A stretch of 34,562 nt of DNA from JBDTVS01 sp040007095 (GCA_040007095.1 JBDTVS010000042.1:1-34562), one strand, 5' to 3'; counted from the stretch's first letter, positions 1 to 9,418 are shown. Notes: a model not told the origin generated them from the sequence alone. Numbers and translations: made by a program.

Positions 1-2
1 TC

Positions 3-1634
<1,632 letters not shown>

Positions 1635-1655
1635 AAGTGGAGGGCGAGAGCCGAG

Positions 1656-1678
1656 CACGGCGTTCAACCGTGATTTGT
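1656..1678 (+). terminator. Weak terminator-like hairpin after the copper ATPase
   Basis: CACGG (1656-1660) pairs with CCGTG (1668-1672) across a 7-base loop and is followed by ATTTGTT. It sits 22 bases after the ATPase stop. The stem is only 5 bp and the T-run is interrupted, so the call is tentative. Confidence 0.35.
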
Positions 1679-1982
1679 TACTCGAATCTCTAAATCATCA
1701 CACCGGTGCCCCTTGCCAATCTCGTTGATCGCCCTGCGTGAGGGCCAGAAGGCGCGAGAGCGTGCGGCGCACTTTCAGGGCGCATGAAAGCGTGACATGG
1801 ACAATCTTAAGACTGACGAGTCGTATCTCACGAAGGATCAGCGGCGCCTCCTCGGCTCCGTACGTCACACCTTCAGCCGCTGAAAGCGGCGGCGAACGAC
1901 CTATTCGCGGAAGTGGAACGATTGGGAAATCGACGTGACCGTCCGGCGACTACGGGTGGAGGTCATCGGGATGCGAATGTAA
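1679..1982. other. Intergenic stretch with a possible decayed small gene
   Basis: No intact gene is recognisable. A short reading frame opens with ATG at 1797 (starting MDNLKTDESYL) and stops at 1881. An open frame shifted by one base continues from about 1880 to 1985 with coding-like composition (KAAANDLFAEVERLG). The two may be halves of one frameshifted small gene, but neither half is recognised. Confidence 0.25.
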
Positions 1983-2057
1983 TGTAATTGCGCCTGTGAA
2001 GGTTTTGGCTCCGCTGCCGAGCGGCAATTTACTGAAGACATTGCCGCTCGCGATCTC

Positions 2058-2648
2058 ATGAGCTACCTCACGAAGGGCCCTGGCCGCACCACGCGTCTCC
2101 TGCGGGACGGCCTCTTGGAGGCCGGCGGAGTAGACGGTGTCTTGCTCGACCTTGGTGCTGGCATCGGTGCGTTGACGTTCGAGTTGCTCGAGGCGGGGGC
2201 CACACGGGCCATCGCCGTGGACGCGTCCCCGGCCTACATCTCGACGGCCTCGCGTGAAGCCGCTCGCCCACACCGCCTCGAAGCCATTCAGTTCATGTGC
2301 GCCGACTTCCTCGATGTGGCGCCGCGGATTCCTTCGGCAGCCTTGGTCGCACTCGATCGCGTCGTATGTTGCTATCCCGCGTCTGAACCTCTTCTAACCG
2401 AAGCACTCCGGCATGCAGAGCGGCGCTTCGCATTCTCCTCTGCTCGCGATCTATTGTTCGTACGGGTCTGGAATGCTCTCTTTAATTGTAAACGCCGCCT
2501 GACTGGCAGTCCGTGCCGCACCTACATACACTCCGCCTCGCGAATGGTAGAGGTCGTCACCGACGCGGGATTTGTCCTTGTCAGCCATCGCCGCACGTGG
2601 GCGTGGTCCGTCGACGTCTACGCGAGATCCACGTCACGGTCGAAATAG
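2058..2648 (+). CDS. Class I SAM-dependent methyltransferase
   Basis: A Rossmann-fold methyltransferase of the family that carries a CCYP motif. The glycine-rich SAM-binding motif I is LLDLGAGIGALTFELL at about residues 28-43, followed by the acidic end of strand 2 (AVDAS) and then LDRVVCCYP. The C-terminal half (SPCRTYIHS, then AGFVLVSHRRTWAW) also fits. The substrate is unknown. Family members usually start about 25 residues earlier. In this frame the matching upstream peptide (ending RQFTEDIAARDL) is readable back to 1983, where it meets a TAA at 1980-1982 directly after ATG CGA ATG. So either translation starts at the internal ATG 2058, which has no good ribosome site, or the gene carries a nonsense or frameshift mutation at its 5' end. 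Its 3' end overlaps the convergent DUF5916 remnant by 15 bases. Confidence 0.75.
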   Translation: MSYLTKGPGRTTRLLRDGLLEAGGVDGVLLDLGAGIGALTFELLEAGATRAIAVDASPAYISTASREAARPHRLEAIQFMCADFLDVAPRIPSAALVALDRVVCCYPASEPLLTEALRHAERRFAFSSARDLLFVRVWNALFNCKRRLTGSPCRTYIHSASRMVEVVTDAGFVLVSHRRTWAWSVDVYARSTSRSK

Positions 2649-3190
2649 TCTGATGATCTTGACGACGAGCGCGCGGTTTCGGACGCCTGGAAATCGAGGC
2701 GCGAGTGTGTCCCGTTCATCGTTGTACACGACGAACAGTTCGCTGCCAGGCTGGTATTCCCACCGCAGTCGGAGGTTGGTACTGATGACGTTCGTCGACG
2801 AGTTGTACTGGGCCAGGGCACTCGTGAACATCATCGGCGTGACGGTATACGTGACGCGGGATCCCGCAAGCGTGGCCGCGACGTCTCCTTGCGGCAGGCT
2901 CACCCGATTCATCGAATAGGTGGGTTCGAGCGACACACGGCGGCTCGGACTCAGTCGACCCGCGCTGAGACTCACGGCCGCCCGGCGGCCGCCATAGAAC
3001 GGTCCATCTCCGCCCACAGTGTCGCGGCGAACGGTCGTTGGGGACCTAAACTGTAGCCAACGCGAGCCATCTCCGGGTTGTATCCTGCGATCGGAAGGGT
3101 GATGCCGGGCGCGATCGAAAACGGGCGGGGGAGGACCTCAGTCGAAGACTCTTGTCGATCGACGCCGCTAGAATGTGGTAACCCTGCCGC
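2634..3190 (-). pseudogene. 3' fragment of a DUF5916 outer-membrane-associated protein, frameshifted
   Basis: The minus strand encodes the C-terminal end of a DUF5916-type protein, a large family of secreted, beta-rich proteins in Acidobacteriota and Bacteroidota. From 3017 down to 2634 it reads FYGGRRAAVSLSAGRL, then NRVSLPQGD, LRWEYQPGSELFVVYND and a final RLFRP. In the upstream direction the matching sequence (RPFSIAPGITLPIAGYNP, then YSLGPQRPFAATL) continues in a different frame from about 3160 to 3020. A single frameshift therefore lies near 3017-3024. Homology fades near 3190, and most of the gene, which is usually 700-900 residues, is missing. It is a dead remnant. The family call is from memory of its conserved C-terminus. 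Confidence 0.7.
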
Positions 3191-3315
3191 CTCGAATGTG
3201 GCCGAGGGTGTCGGCAGGAACTGCTAACAAAGAGCGTCCCCAATGGAGGCGAGTTGGAACCAAGTCGCCGGTTGGCTCAACCAGATCGACGGTTTGCGGC
3301 AGGCGTCCTGAGAAC

Positions 3316-3344
3316 TTGCCGGTCAGTCTCCGAAGCCGTACAGT
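3316..3344 (+). promoter_or_regulatory. Putative sigma70-type promoter of the parDE pair
   Basis: TTGCCG at 3316-3321 and TACAGT at 3339-3344 are separated by 17 bases. The predicted start of transcription falls within a few bases of the parD ATG at 3351, which would give an almost leaderless transcript. A GGGG run at 3346-3349 is too close to act as a normal ribosome site. Confidence 0.4.
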
Positions 3345-3350
3345 AGGGGC

Positions 3351-3596
3351 ATGAACGTCCACGTCACGCCCGATACGGCCAAGAGACTGCAGGATCTCGC
3401 CGCGACCAGTGGACGTGCGCCGGAGGATATCGTCGAGGACGCCCTGGCCGGGTATCTCGAAGAGGTGACCGCAGTCCGCCAGACCCTCGATAGCCGCTAC
3501 GACGATCTCAGGAGCGGCCGCGTGAAACCGATCGATGGCGAGGAGGCATTCACCAAGCTGCGTGAAAAGAGCGAGCGTCGACGATCTGGCGGATGA
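3351..3596 (+). CDS. parD: ParD/RHH-like antitoxin
   Basis: An 81-residue protein whose N-terminal half (MNVHVTPDTAKRL, then DLAATSGRAPEDIVEDAL) fits a ribbon-helix-helix DNA-binding antitoxin. The C-terminal half (DSRYDDLRSGRVKPIDGEEA) is the flexible toxin-binding tail typical of ParD-like partners. It should neutralise the downstream ParE-like toxin and repress its own promoter as a dimer. The stop overlaps the start of the toxin gene by four bases (ATGA), the usual arrangement for translational coupling. Type II modules of this kind move easily, and this one sits among remnants of mobile DNA. Confidence 0.85.
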   Translation: MNVHVTPDTAKRLQDLAATSGRAPEDIVEDALAGYLEEVTAVRQTLDSRYDDLRSGRVKPIDGEEAFTKLREKSERRRSGG

Positions 3597-3907
3597 GCGG
3601 CTACGCCTTCCACCCCCATGCGTTCGCAGATCTCGACGAGATCTGGGAGTACATCGCGGAGGACAACATCGACGCTGCTGACCGAGTCCTTGCAGACATC
3701 CACGCCGTCCTCCGCACCCTCGCCGTCTCACCACACATCGGACACCGACGCCCTGACTTGACCGCCCGACCGTTGCGATTCCATGTCGCGCGCGACGAGT
3801 ACTTCGTCGCTTATGCACCAGACGAAAAGCCGCTGTGGGTCGTCGCGATTCTTCACGGGCGCCGGAATCCTCGGCTGATGGCGGCCGTCCTCCGCGATCG
3901 AAGCTAA
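3593..3907 (+). CDS. parE: RelE/ParE superfamily toxin
   Basis: A 104-residue toxin of the RelE/ParE fold. The N-terminus (YAFHPHAFADLDEIWEYIAEDN) is the typical helical hairpin. It is followed by HIGHRRPDL, and by the C-terminal strand region RFHVARDEYFVAYAPDEKPLWVVAILHGRRN, which is strongly conserved in ParE-like proteins. Members of this branch usually poison DNA gyrase, though some relatives cut mRNA, and the sequence does not decide between them. It is full length with no visible damage. It starts at the ATG inside the ATGA overlap with the antitoxin gene. Confidence 0.87.
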   Translation: MSGYAFHPHAFADLDEIWEYIAEDNIDAADRVLADIHAVLRTLAVSPHIGHRRPDLTARPLRFHVARDEYFVAYAPDEKPLWVVAILHGRRNPRLMAAVLRDRS

Positions 3908-4054
3908 TCCCCTTGGAGCACAGTGTCGACGCAGAACGCCGGAAGGTCGTAACAGCGGCGCCGTCGCGGGTCAGACGATGGCGCACCGCCATCTGCACGT
4001 GATTCCGCGCCGCGCTGGCGATGTGGCCAATTTGCGTGGCGGGGTCCGCACTGT

Positions 4055-4698
4055 CACGAAGTCGTGCACACGCACAGGCTGGGGCGTCTTCGCGGGGCGC
4101 CAGGCGCGGCCGCCGTTCCTGAACGGTCCGACCAACTTCTTCTTGGTGTCGACGGAGATCGCCGGCTGCGCGCGGCGCTGGGCCGCACGGACCTGCCGGG
4201 CGATGTAGCGGAACTGGGCGTCGCGGTCCGGATGCGGCCGGCCTTCGCGTGTCTTCACGTTGCCCTGGAGACTGTAGCCAAGGTCATGCAGCAGGTCGGC
4301 GACCGTCACGTGGCTGACGTTGTGCCGAGGCCCTTCAGGGGCGACGGCCAACGTCCGCGTCAAGCACGTCCCACCGCAGCGGCGACTCCGGATCGCCAGG
4401 CGCCGTCGGCTCGACCAACGCCTCCCAGATCGCGTCGCAGCGTCGGCCGGTGATCGGTCACGCGCTTCCGGCCCCCGCCGGGCCGGCGCGTCCGCTCCGC
4501 CTCCAGCGGCGGGGGGGCGGCGAGCTCGCGGAGGCCACGGCGAATCGTCGATTCGGCGATCCCGGTCGCCCGCGGGACGATGCCGGGGCCGCCGCGGACC
4601 AGCGCCAGGGCTTCGGTCGCGGCCCGGACCCGACGCGACCGCTCCGTGAACACCGCGGCCATCGTCGCATTTTTGGTGCGTAGCGTGGCACCCGACAC
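4055..4698 (-). pseudogene. ISAzo13-family transposase fragment, multiply frameshifted
   Basis: Read on the minus strand, three successive frames rebuild the N-terminal half of an ISAzo13-type transposase. The first, from 4698, gives RAATEALALVRGG, then ATGIAESTIRRGLRELA and RRPGGGRKRVTD. The second, about 4450-4375, gives LEALVEPTAPGDPESPLRW-like residues. The third, about 4350-4055, gives HVTVADLLHDLGYSLQGN, KTREGRPHPDRDAQF, then ISVDTKKK and PVRVHDF. A glutamate usually present after KKK is deleted. Similarity ends after VHDF, so the second half of the transposase, including later catalytic residues, is gone. No inverted repeats or target duplication were found. The element is inactive. 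Confidence 0.8.
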
Positions 4699-4750
4699 GT
4701 GGCCAGCGTATCGGGTCCGCCGGGAAAGTACAAGTCCTAAATCTGGTCAG

Positions 4751-4897
4751 TTATTTTCTAACAGGCCCTAAAGTTGCTCGGCGACGCGGTAGGCCCTCGC
4801 TGGCCTCCTTGATCCAGCGCTCCAAATCGGCGATTGTCTCTTTCGTTCGATCGTCCGTGAGAGAACTCTGCCAGAAAGACCTGATTTTTCGCCTCAT
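4751..4897 (-). CDS. Possible 48-residue protein, unrecognised
   Basis: A short minus-strand frame starts at ATG 4897 and ends at TAA 4751. It encodes a basic N-terminus followed by a plausible amphipathic helix (TKETIADLERWIKEASEGL). Composition looks more protein-like than the other frames in this gap, but no family is recognised and no ribosome site is evident. It may equally be a fragment left by the neighbouring IS. The rest of 4699-5068 holds nothing recognisable. Confidence 0.2.
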   Translation of the reverse strand: MRRKIRSFWQSSLTDDRTKETIADLERWIKEASEGLPRRRATLGPVRK

Positions 4898-5068
4898 CTG
4901 ATCGCCGATGCAAGGAGGGCACGAGGAATTGGTTTGGCGAAACTCGTGGCGCCGTGGGTTAGACCGGCCCCTCAGGAGATAGCGAGGCGCGACTGGGCGG
5001 CACTGGCGATCGATCGGCGCTTGGATCTTCGGGGCGCATCCTGACTGCGTGCTGTCATAATCAGCGGA

Positions 5069-6094
5069 TTGACTGACGAACGCGCCCCGTGGGAACGCCA
5101 ACCGGGTGAGCCAGCGCGCGCCTATCATGCCTTCACCCACTACCGCGACCTTGGATCCAGGCGGTCCATGGCCCGCGCCTACCGACTGCACCAGCGCGAC
5201 TGCGAGCACGTTCAGGTACCCGAGAACTGCAGGGCACCAGGCCGGTGGGAAGCATGGAACTCGGGGGGAAGATGGGGGGAGAGATCCGCGCGGTGGGACG
5301 CGGAGGTTGACCGACGGGGCCGCGACACCGTGGCTGAGTCGCTGATCGAAACCCGTCAACGACATGCGCGGTTTGCACAGGCGGCGCTGAGGACATTGTC
5401 GGTGCCAGTGTGCGCCACCCTGGAGGTATTGGCCGACCCCGCGGTCACCCAAGGGCTCTGCGACCGGATCCGATCCGGACCGGATGGGCTCATCGCGGTC
5501 ATTTTGCTGATCGCGCGCGTAGCGCATGCGTTTCCGGCTCTGGTCGCGATGGAGCGGCAAGCTGTCGGGCTGACTTCGGAGAATGTCGACTTGAAGGACA
5601 AGCCAGCCCTTTCCTTCGCCGACGCCATTGCGAAGGATCCCCATGCTACGGAGTTGGCTATCGCCCTCGTCGATCGCATGGCGGGCACTGGCCCATGCAC
5701 TGATGCGGCGTTGAGCACCCATGACGAGCCGCGGCGTGCGCAGCAGGGCGCGGCCCCTCAAACCTCGCACCCAGAAAACCGTTCAACCTTGCGCCGTAGT
5801 GATTCAAACGTCCGCGTGCGCCGCAGGGAAGCCCGCGCGCTTCACCGGAGGCCACGTTCAAGCGAACCGCGCCCAGTGGCGCCGTCGATTCTTGAGCGCA
5901 TCTTCAAGCGGCGGTATACCCTGGACGCGCGGCTCAGGGCACGGTCGCTGCGATGCCCCATCGTCATCATTCGGCAATCCGCTGCTCCGTCACACCAGTC
6001 GGGCCAGGTTACACGCTACCCGGCGCGTGCCAACAAGATCTCGGACGACCGTGGGGGCACTCAAGCGGCGACTTCCTCGAGGCAGCCGTCATAA
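5069..6094 (+). CDS. Phage terminase small-subunit-like protein with anomalous C-terminus
   Basis: The N-terminus (APWERQPGEPARAYHAFTHYRDLG) is the conserved opening of a phage-like protein family annotated as terminase small subunit or helix-turn-helix protein. In that family a DNA-binding domain precedes the large terminase. The W-rich segment (GGRWGERSARWDAEVDRR, about residues 67-84) and the helical AESLIETRQRHARFAQAAL also fit. A middle segment to about residue 210 (LSFADAIAKDPHATELAIAL) is still protein-like. After about residue 215 the sequence becomes Arg/Ser/Pro-rich and looks like read-through of non-coding DNA, so the real gene is probably shorter or its end has been lost. The start is a TTG. 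No other phage gene is nearby, so this is a lone remnant. An alternative frame from ATG 5721 overlaps the tail but is unrecognised. Confidence 0.55.
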   Translation: MTDERAPWERQPGEPARAYHAFTHYRDLGSRRSMARAYRLHQRDCEHVQVPENCRAPGRWEAWNSGGRWGERSARWDAEVDRRGRDTVAESLIETRQRHARFAQAALRTLSVPVCATLEVLADPAVTQGLCDRIRSGPDGLIAVILLIARVAHAFPALVAMERQAVGLTSENVDLKDKPALSFADAIAKDPHATELAIALVDRMAGTGPCTDAALSTHDEPRRAQQGAAPQTSHPENRSTLRRSDSNVRVRRREARALHRRPRSSEPRPVAPSILERIFKRRYTLDARLRARSLRCPIVIIRQSAAPSHQSGQVTRYPARANKISDDRGGTQAATSSRQPS

Positions 6095-6789
6095 TCGGCG
6101 GCACAGCCGCTGAACAGCTCGGCGGCGCCCAGCCGGGCGGCACCGGTCCAGCGCGACGCGATCCGGCGACGAGCGCGCCGGGGCGAACGCGACCAGCCAC
6201 CGCCCGCGGCCACGAGCGCGGTCGAAACCACGAGCACGGCGACAGCGGCGCCGTAAGTGTTGCCGGATACGTTCATTGCGTGGGAGCCCGTGCGTAGCCC
6301 GCGTCACCTTCACCGCTTCCAGGATGTCAGGCAGGCCTACACGACGCCGCGACGCTCAGATATGATCAACGTGCCCGTCGTTGTGGTCACAACAACGTAG
6401 GATTCCCGCATGTTCGTTGCCGCATTGGGTCGTCTGCGCTGGCGGCGAGGTCTCCGGCGCGCGAACGACACGAAAGGCGCTGTCCTCCTGCGTGCCGATG
6501 AAACGTATCAGGTGCTGCCGGCGCTGCCGTTGTCGCGCTTGAGACGGTTGATTGGTCGCGAAACCATCGTGATCGACATACGCGGTACCAATCCGTCCAA
6601 GCCTACCGTCTTGATCGTGGCGAATGAAGGTGAAGGGCCCAAGCGGTTCAATCGGCGCGCCACGAAGGCAGATTCTGGGGACCGCGTTCACGAGGTCGGC
6701 TGCAGTCCCATCGGGAGACTGTCCGGGTCATAGTGCCTGCCGACTCAGCGGCACTGAAGAAGCTGTCACGGCCGCACCCGCGGCGTCTT
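6095..6789. other. Stretch without a recognisable gene
   Basis: Several open frames exist because of the high GC content, for example plus 6410-6733 and minus 6061-6276, the latter with one hydrophobic stretch. None shows a recognised domain or a convincing ribosome site. The downstream end merges into the decayed IS3 orfA reading. Confidence 0.5.
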
Positions 6790-6980
6790 CGTCGGCCGAC
6801 ACAGTCGGAGGTACGCGAATCGCGGCGATCGCCGCCCACTGCGAGCGAGCCATGCTCTGGCGTGTGCTCCTGTACCAGTTGGATGAAGCGCTCACGCACC
6901 TCAGGAGAGTATTGCTCGGTCGTGCCATGGGTCCATCCTCTCAACGAATGGGCCCTCCGACAGACCCGGCGCGGTCCACA
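6790..6980 (-). mobile_element. Degenerate left end and orfA start of an IS3-family element
   Basis: On the minus strand an inverted-repeat-like end begins near 6978-6980 and contains CCGGGTCTGTCGGAGGG. A GAGAGGAT box and an ATG at 6926-6928 follow. One frame then reads YSPEVRERFIQLVQEHTPEH and another SQWAAI, together matching the helix-turn-helix OrfA protein of IS3-type elements, with a frameshift between them near 6855-6835. The remainder of OrfA and all of OrfB are missing or unrecognisable. A related end occurs at 31039-31130 in the opposite orientation. Confidence 0.65.
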
Positions 6981-7044
6981 CAGACTAAGATGGCGGCAGA
7001 AGAGCATGCGGTGACTTTCGCCAGCGGCCCTGCTGACCACAGCT

Positions 7045-7073
7045 TTGAATAGATGTGAACGACACGGTATCCA
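7045..7073 (+). promoter_or_regulatory. Putative sigma70-type promoter of the DUF3617 gene
   Basis: TTGAAT at 7045-7050 and TATCCA at 7068-7073 are separated by exactly 17 bases. They lie about 45 bases before the DUF3617 start codon, leaving a short leader with AGGAG near 7102-7106. Confidence 0.4.
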
Positions 7074-7118
7074 CCCTTCATTCACCCTCGGCCTCAGCCT
7101 TCAGGAGCAAAACTGACA

Positions 7119-7529
7119 ATGAAAGCGAATCGTTACTTGACGACTCTTTCAGCGCTTGTCTTGATCGGCATTGCTGTGTCCGCGCAGGGCGCGGACCGCA
7201 TGCGCGCAGGCCAGTGGATTGGCACTACGATCGCGGGCGGCAAGACGTTCTCGACATCGCAATGCGTATCGCAGAGCGACGCCGCTGGGATGAACGGCGA
7301 CGCCAAAGCAGTCCAAGCGTATCTGGAGACGATCATTCCACCTGAGATTTGCCAGATCAGTAACGTGAAGGTCGACGGCAACCAGGTCGTTTACACCGCG
7401 TCTTGCAGCGGCGCCGGCGGTGTGAAAACGGTGAAAACGGTGACCACTCTCTATCACGGAGATAGCTCAGAGGGCACTGACAGCGCTGGCTCGAAGACTC
7501 AAGCCAAACTCACAGGCGCCTGTAAGTAA
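7119..7529 (+). CDS. DUF3617-type secreted protein
   Basis: A 136-residue protein with an N-terminal signal peptide (MKANRYLTTLSALVLIGIAVSA, cleavage likely after AQG or SAQ). The mature part has the layout of DUF3617 proteins: an opening RMRAGQWIGTT, a Cys in STSQCVS, a second Cys in PPEICQIS, a third in YTASCSG, a strand of threonines and a final GACK. The four cysteines suggest two disulfides in the periplasm. The function of the family is unknown. AGGAG about 12 bases upstream of ATG 7119 supports the start. The ORF is complete and opens the plus-strand block that runs to 30.8 kb. Confidence 0.75.
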   Translation: MKANRYLTTLSALVLIGIAVSAQGADRMRAGQWIGTTIAGGKTFSTSQCVSQSDAAGMNGDAKAVQAYLETIIPPEICQISNVKVDGNQVVYTASCSGAGGVKTVKTVTTLYHGDSSEGTDSAGSKTQAKLTGACK

Positions 7530-7568
7530 GGAGAAGCATCGCGTGGCAAGCCGGAAGAATTATTCGGT

Positions 7569-7673
7569 ATGGCGCCCGGCGAGTTCATCCGCCACACGTC
7601 AGCCCGCGGCATTGCGTACTTGCGGCTCAGTGGGGAAGAGCCACCCCGAGAAGCTGACGACGGCCAGGTCTGA
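7569..7673 (+). CDS. Possible 34-residue protein or gene remnant
   Basis: The frame from ATG 7569 to TGA 7671-7673 reads MAPGEFIRHTSARGIAYLRL and continues to EADDGQV. In the same frame, protein-like sequence (KPEELFG) extends upstream to the stop of the DUF3617 gene, so this may be the tail of a lost gene rather than an intact small gene. The stop codon sits in the loop of a strong hairpin. No family is recognised. Confidence 0.25.
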   Translation: MAPGEFIRHTSARGIAYLRLSGEEPPREADDGQV

Positions 7674-7687
7674 TTGGCCGTCGTTTC
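7657..7687 (+). terminator. Strong terminator-like hairpin
   Basis: ACGACGGCCA (7657-7666) is perfectly complementary to TGGCCGTCGT (7675-7684) across an 8-base loop and is followed by TTC. Ten GC-rich base pairs make a stable stem. The U-run is short, so it is a probable but imperfect intrinsic terminator of the DUF3617 unit. Confidence 0.5.
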
Positions 7688-8197
7688 GAATCCAGCCTAC
7701 ACGCGTTCGCTGCTGGGAACGGCAGCGCGTTCGCGTTCGAGCGAACCAACAACTTTTCCGAGCTCTGTCGCCACGATGGAATCTGCGGCCAAGCAGGCCA
7801 GAGCTTCAGCAGTTCCCACGTCGCGACATGTTGGGCGGTTGCGTCCCGAAACTTTGTGATTTCACGCGCCCAGCGCTGACTTTTTTCCACCGGGCCCCTG
7901 TGAGCCGCACAAAGCGGTGACGCAGGCCTGCGGTCTCCGTTCAATGTTGCCATGCAGATTCGCGAGGCGGGGTCGGCCTATCACACGGTCGGGATGTCGA
8001 GAGCCGGGCGTGCCATCTCAGAAGATCGCGCGCACGCCGATCTCGACCCTGAACAGCGCGACGCGATCCGGACAAGCGCTCGCCTTCAGGCGAGGAGGAT
8101 CACATTCGCAGGCCGGACCCGACTAATCTGCCGGCGGCCTCGCAATGCGGCGAGGGCCCTCTACTCAGACCCGATAACAATCGCGTATTCTCGCGTA
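7688..8197. other. Stretch without a recognisable gene
   Basis: About 510 bases between the hairpin and the regulatory-looking palindrome. Open frames on both strands (for example plus 7952-8203 and minus 7627-7953) lack recognisable domains and ribosome sites. No RNA gene was seen. Confidence 0.5.
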
Positions 8198-8235
8198 CCG
8201 TAAATTACGGCATGTTCCGCACTCCTGAAGAGTGC
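8198..8235 (+). promoter_or_regulatory. Operator-like palindrome and 5'-leader hairpin
   Basis: CCGTAA-A-TTACGG (8198-8210) is a perfect 6+6 palindrome around one base. Nine bases on, GCACTC (8219-8224) pairs with GAGTGC (8230-8235) around a CTGAA loop, ending 3 bases before the GGAGG ribosome site (8239-8243) of the next gene. The first could bind a repressor and the second could affect translation. Both roles are inferred. Confidence 0.4.
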
Positions 8236-8247
8236 AACGGAGGAAGT

Positions 8248-9093
8248 ATGTGGCGTTCCTGTGTTTTCTCGTGTGTCGTGCTTGCCATGATCAGCGTGCC
8301 CGCACTGGGCGTTGCGCAGTGGATCAACTATCCAACCCCCGACCTGCCGCGAAAGGCAGATGGGAAACCAGACCTCACGGGGCCTACTCCGCGGCTGCCC
8401 GACGGCAAGCCCAACCTGTCAGGTCTCTGGCACGCAGCCCAGCCCAGACGCTGCGTGAACGCGGCCGGCGATCCGATTCAGTGCGGCAACGAAATCGGCG
8501 GATCGCAGCTCGGTGGCAACCTTGGCCGCGATCTACCGGGCGGCGCGCTGCCGTACCAGCCGTGGGCGCTCAAGCTCTTTCAGGAACGTCATGCCGCGTT
8601 GAGCATCGACGATCCGCACGTGCGGTGTCTCCCCGACAACCCGCCGCGGACGTGGACGCTGCCGCACCTGACCAAAGCCATCCACTCGCCGAAGCTGATG
8701 GTGCTGCTCTACGAAGTCAACGCGATATACCGGCAGATTTTCATCGACGGCCGGCCGCAACCGAAGGATCCCAGCCCGTCATGGATGGGGTATTCGACGG
8801 CGCACTGGGAAGGCGACACGCTGGTCGTGCAGACCGAGGGCTTCCGTGACGGGCTCTGGGCCGACACGTGGGGCAGCCCGATGACGGATGCCGCGAAGAT
8901 GACCGAGAAGATGCGTCGGCCGAACTTCGGCACACTCGAGATCGAGCTCACGATCGACGATCCGAAGGCCTACACGAAGCCGTTCACGGTCAAGCTCACG
9001 GACACCCTCGAGCCCGACACGGAACTCGTCGACGAGTTTTGCCTCGAAGGCGAGAAAGACTACGACCGACTGCAGCGTTCGCGAGGCAAGTGA
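8248..9093 (+). CDS. Secreted protein of unnamed acidobacterial family
   Basis: I chose ATG 8248 over the in-frame ATG at 8212 because GGAGG ends 4 bases before it and it starts a clean signal peptide (MWRSCVFSCVVLAMISVPALG, then VAQ). The 281-residue product has a near-repeat at the mature N-terminus (PRKADGKPDLTG, then PRLPDGKPNLSGLW). It is followed by conserved-looking blocks such as DDPHVRCLPDNPPRTW, FIDGRPQPKDPSPSWMGYS, AHWEGDTLVVQTEGFRDGLW and LEIELTIDDPKAYTKPFTV. I recall this block pattern from many secreted proteins of Acidobacteriota but know no function or accepted name. It precedes the first cytochrome cassette by 325 bases, so it may be its own transcription unit. Confidence 0.7.
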   Translation: MWRSCVFSCVVLAMISVPALGVAQWINYPTPDLPRKADGKPDLTGPTPRLPDGKPNLSGLWHAAQPRRCVNAAGDPIQCGNEIGGSQLGGNLGRDLPGGALPYQPWALKLFQERHAALSIDDPHVRCLPDNPPRTWTLPHLTKAIHSPKLMVLLYEVNAIYRQIFIDGRPQPKDPSPSWMGYSTAHWEGDTLVVQTEGFRDGLWADTWGSPMTDAAKMTEKMRRPNFGTLEIELTIDDPKAYTKPFTVKLTDTLEPDTELVDEFCLEGEKDYDRLQRSRGK

Positions 9094-9162
9094 GCGGGCC
9101 AGTCACGAGCGACTGAAGAATGCAGACCTGCGAACGAGAAGAGCGGACGTTGACGCGCGAGA

Positions 9163-9178
9163 CACCGGAAAGCCGGTG
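9163..9178 (+). terminator. Short GC hairpin in the 9094-9418 gap
   Basis: CACCGG (9163-9168) pairs with CCGGTG (9173-9178) around an AAAG tetraloop, 70 bases after the preceding stop. No T-run follows, so a terminator role is weak. Nothing else in the 325-base gap is recognised. The promoter of the cytochrome gene presumably lies near 9300-9390 but no clear boxes are seen. Confidence 0.25.
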
Positions 9179-9418
9179 GACTGCGCATGTCCGTGTTTGA
9201 GGCCATGGATTTCGCCTCGCCACGACGCGGGGCCCCCCAAGTTGGCTTCGTCCATAGTCCCTGTTTGACGGTGCCGCGAGGCGGTCGGAAGGATTGACAG
9301 CGCCCAGGTCGCCTCTAGTCCGGTTGTGGTATTTCTCACACCTCCGCTCTTTGGTAGCATCCAGGTGGTCAGGAATCATTAGGTTTTGTATGACAGCACG
9401 ACGAAACCGGGGAACGCG

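Noticed and set aside
3168..3998. Long minus-strand open frame of 276 codons over the parDE region
   Set aside because: It is antisense to a well-supported toxin-antitoxin pair and its product is Arg-rich with no domain. It exists because of high GC content.
4751..5770. 339-codon minus-strand frame overlapping the terminase-like gene
   Set aside because: Most of it is antisense to the better supported plus-strand gene. Only its last 48 codons look protein-like, and those are listed separately at low confidence.
6061..6276. Minus-strand 71-codon frame with one hydrophobic stretch, possibly a small membrane protein
   Set aside because: No ribosome site, no recognised family, and competing frames of similar length on both strands.
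9294..9321. TTGACA as a -35 box for the first cytochrome gene
   Set aside because: The sequence 16-18 bases downstream (around TAGTCC) is a poor -10 box, so the promoter was not called.
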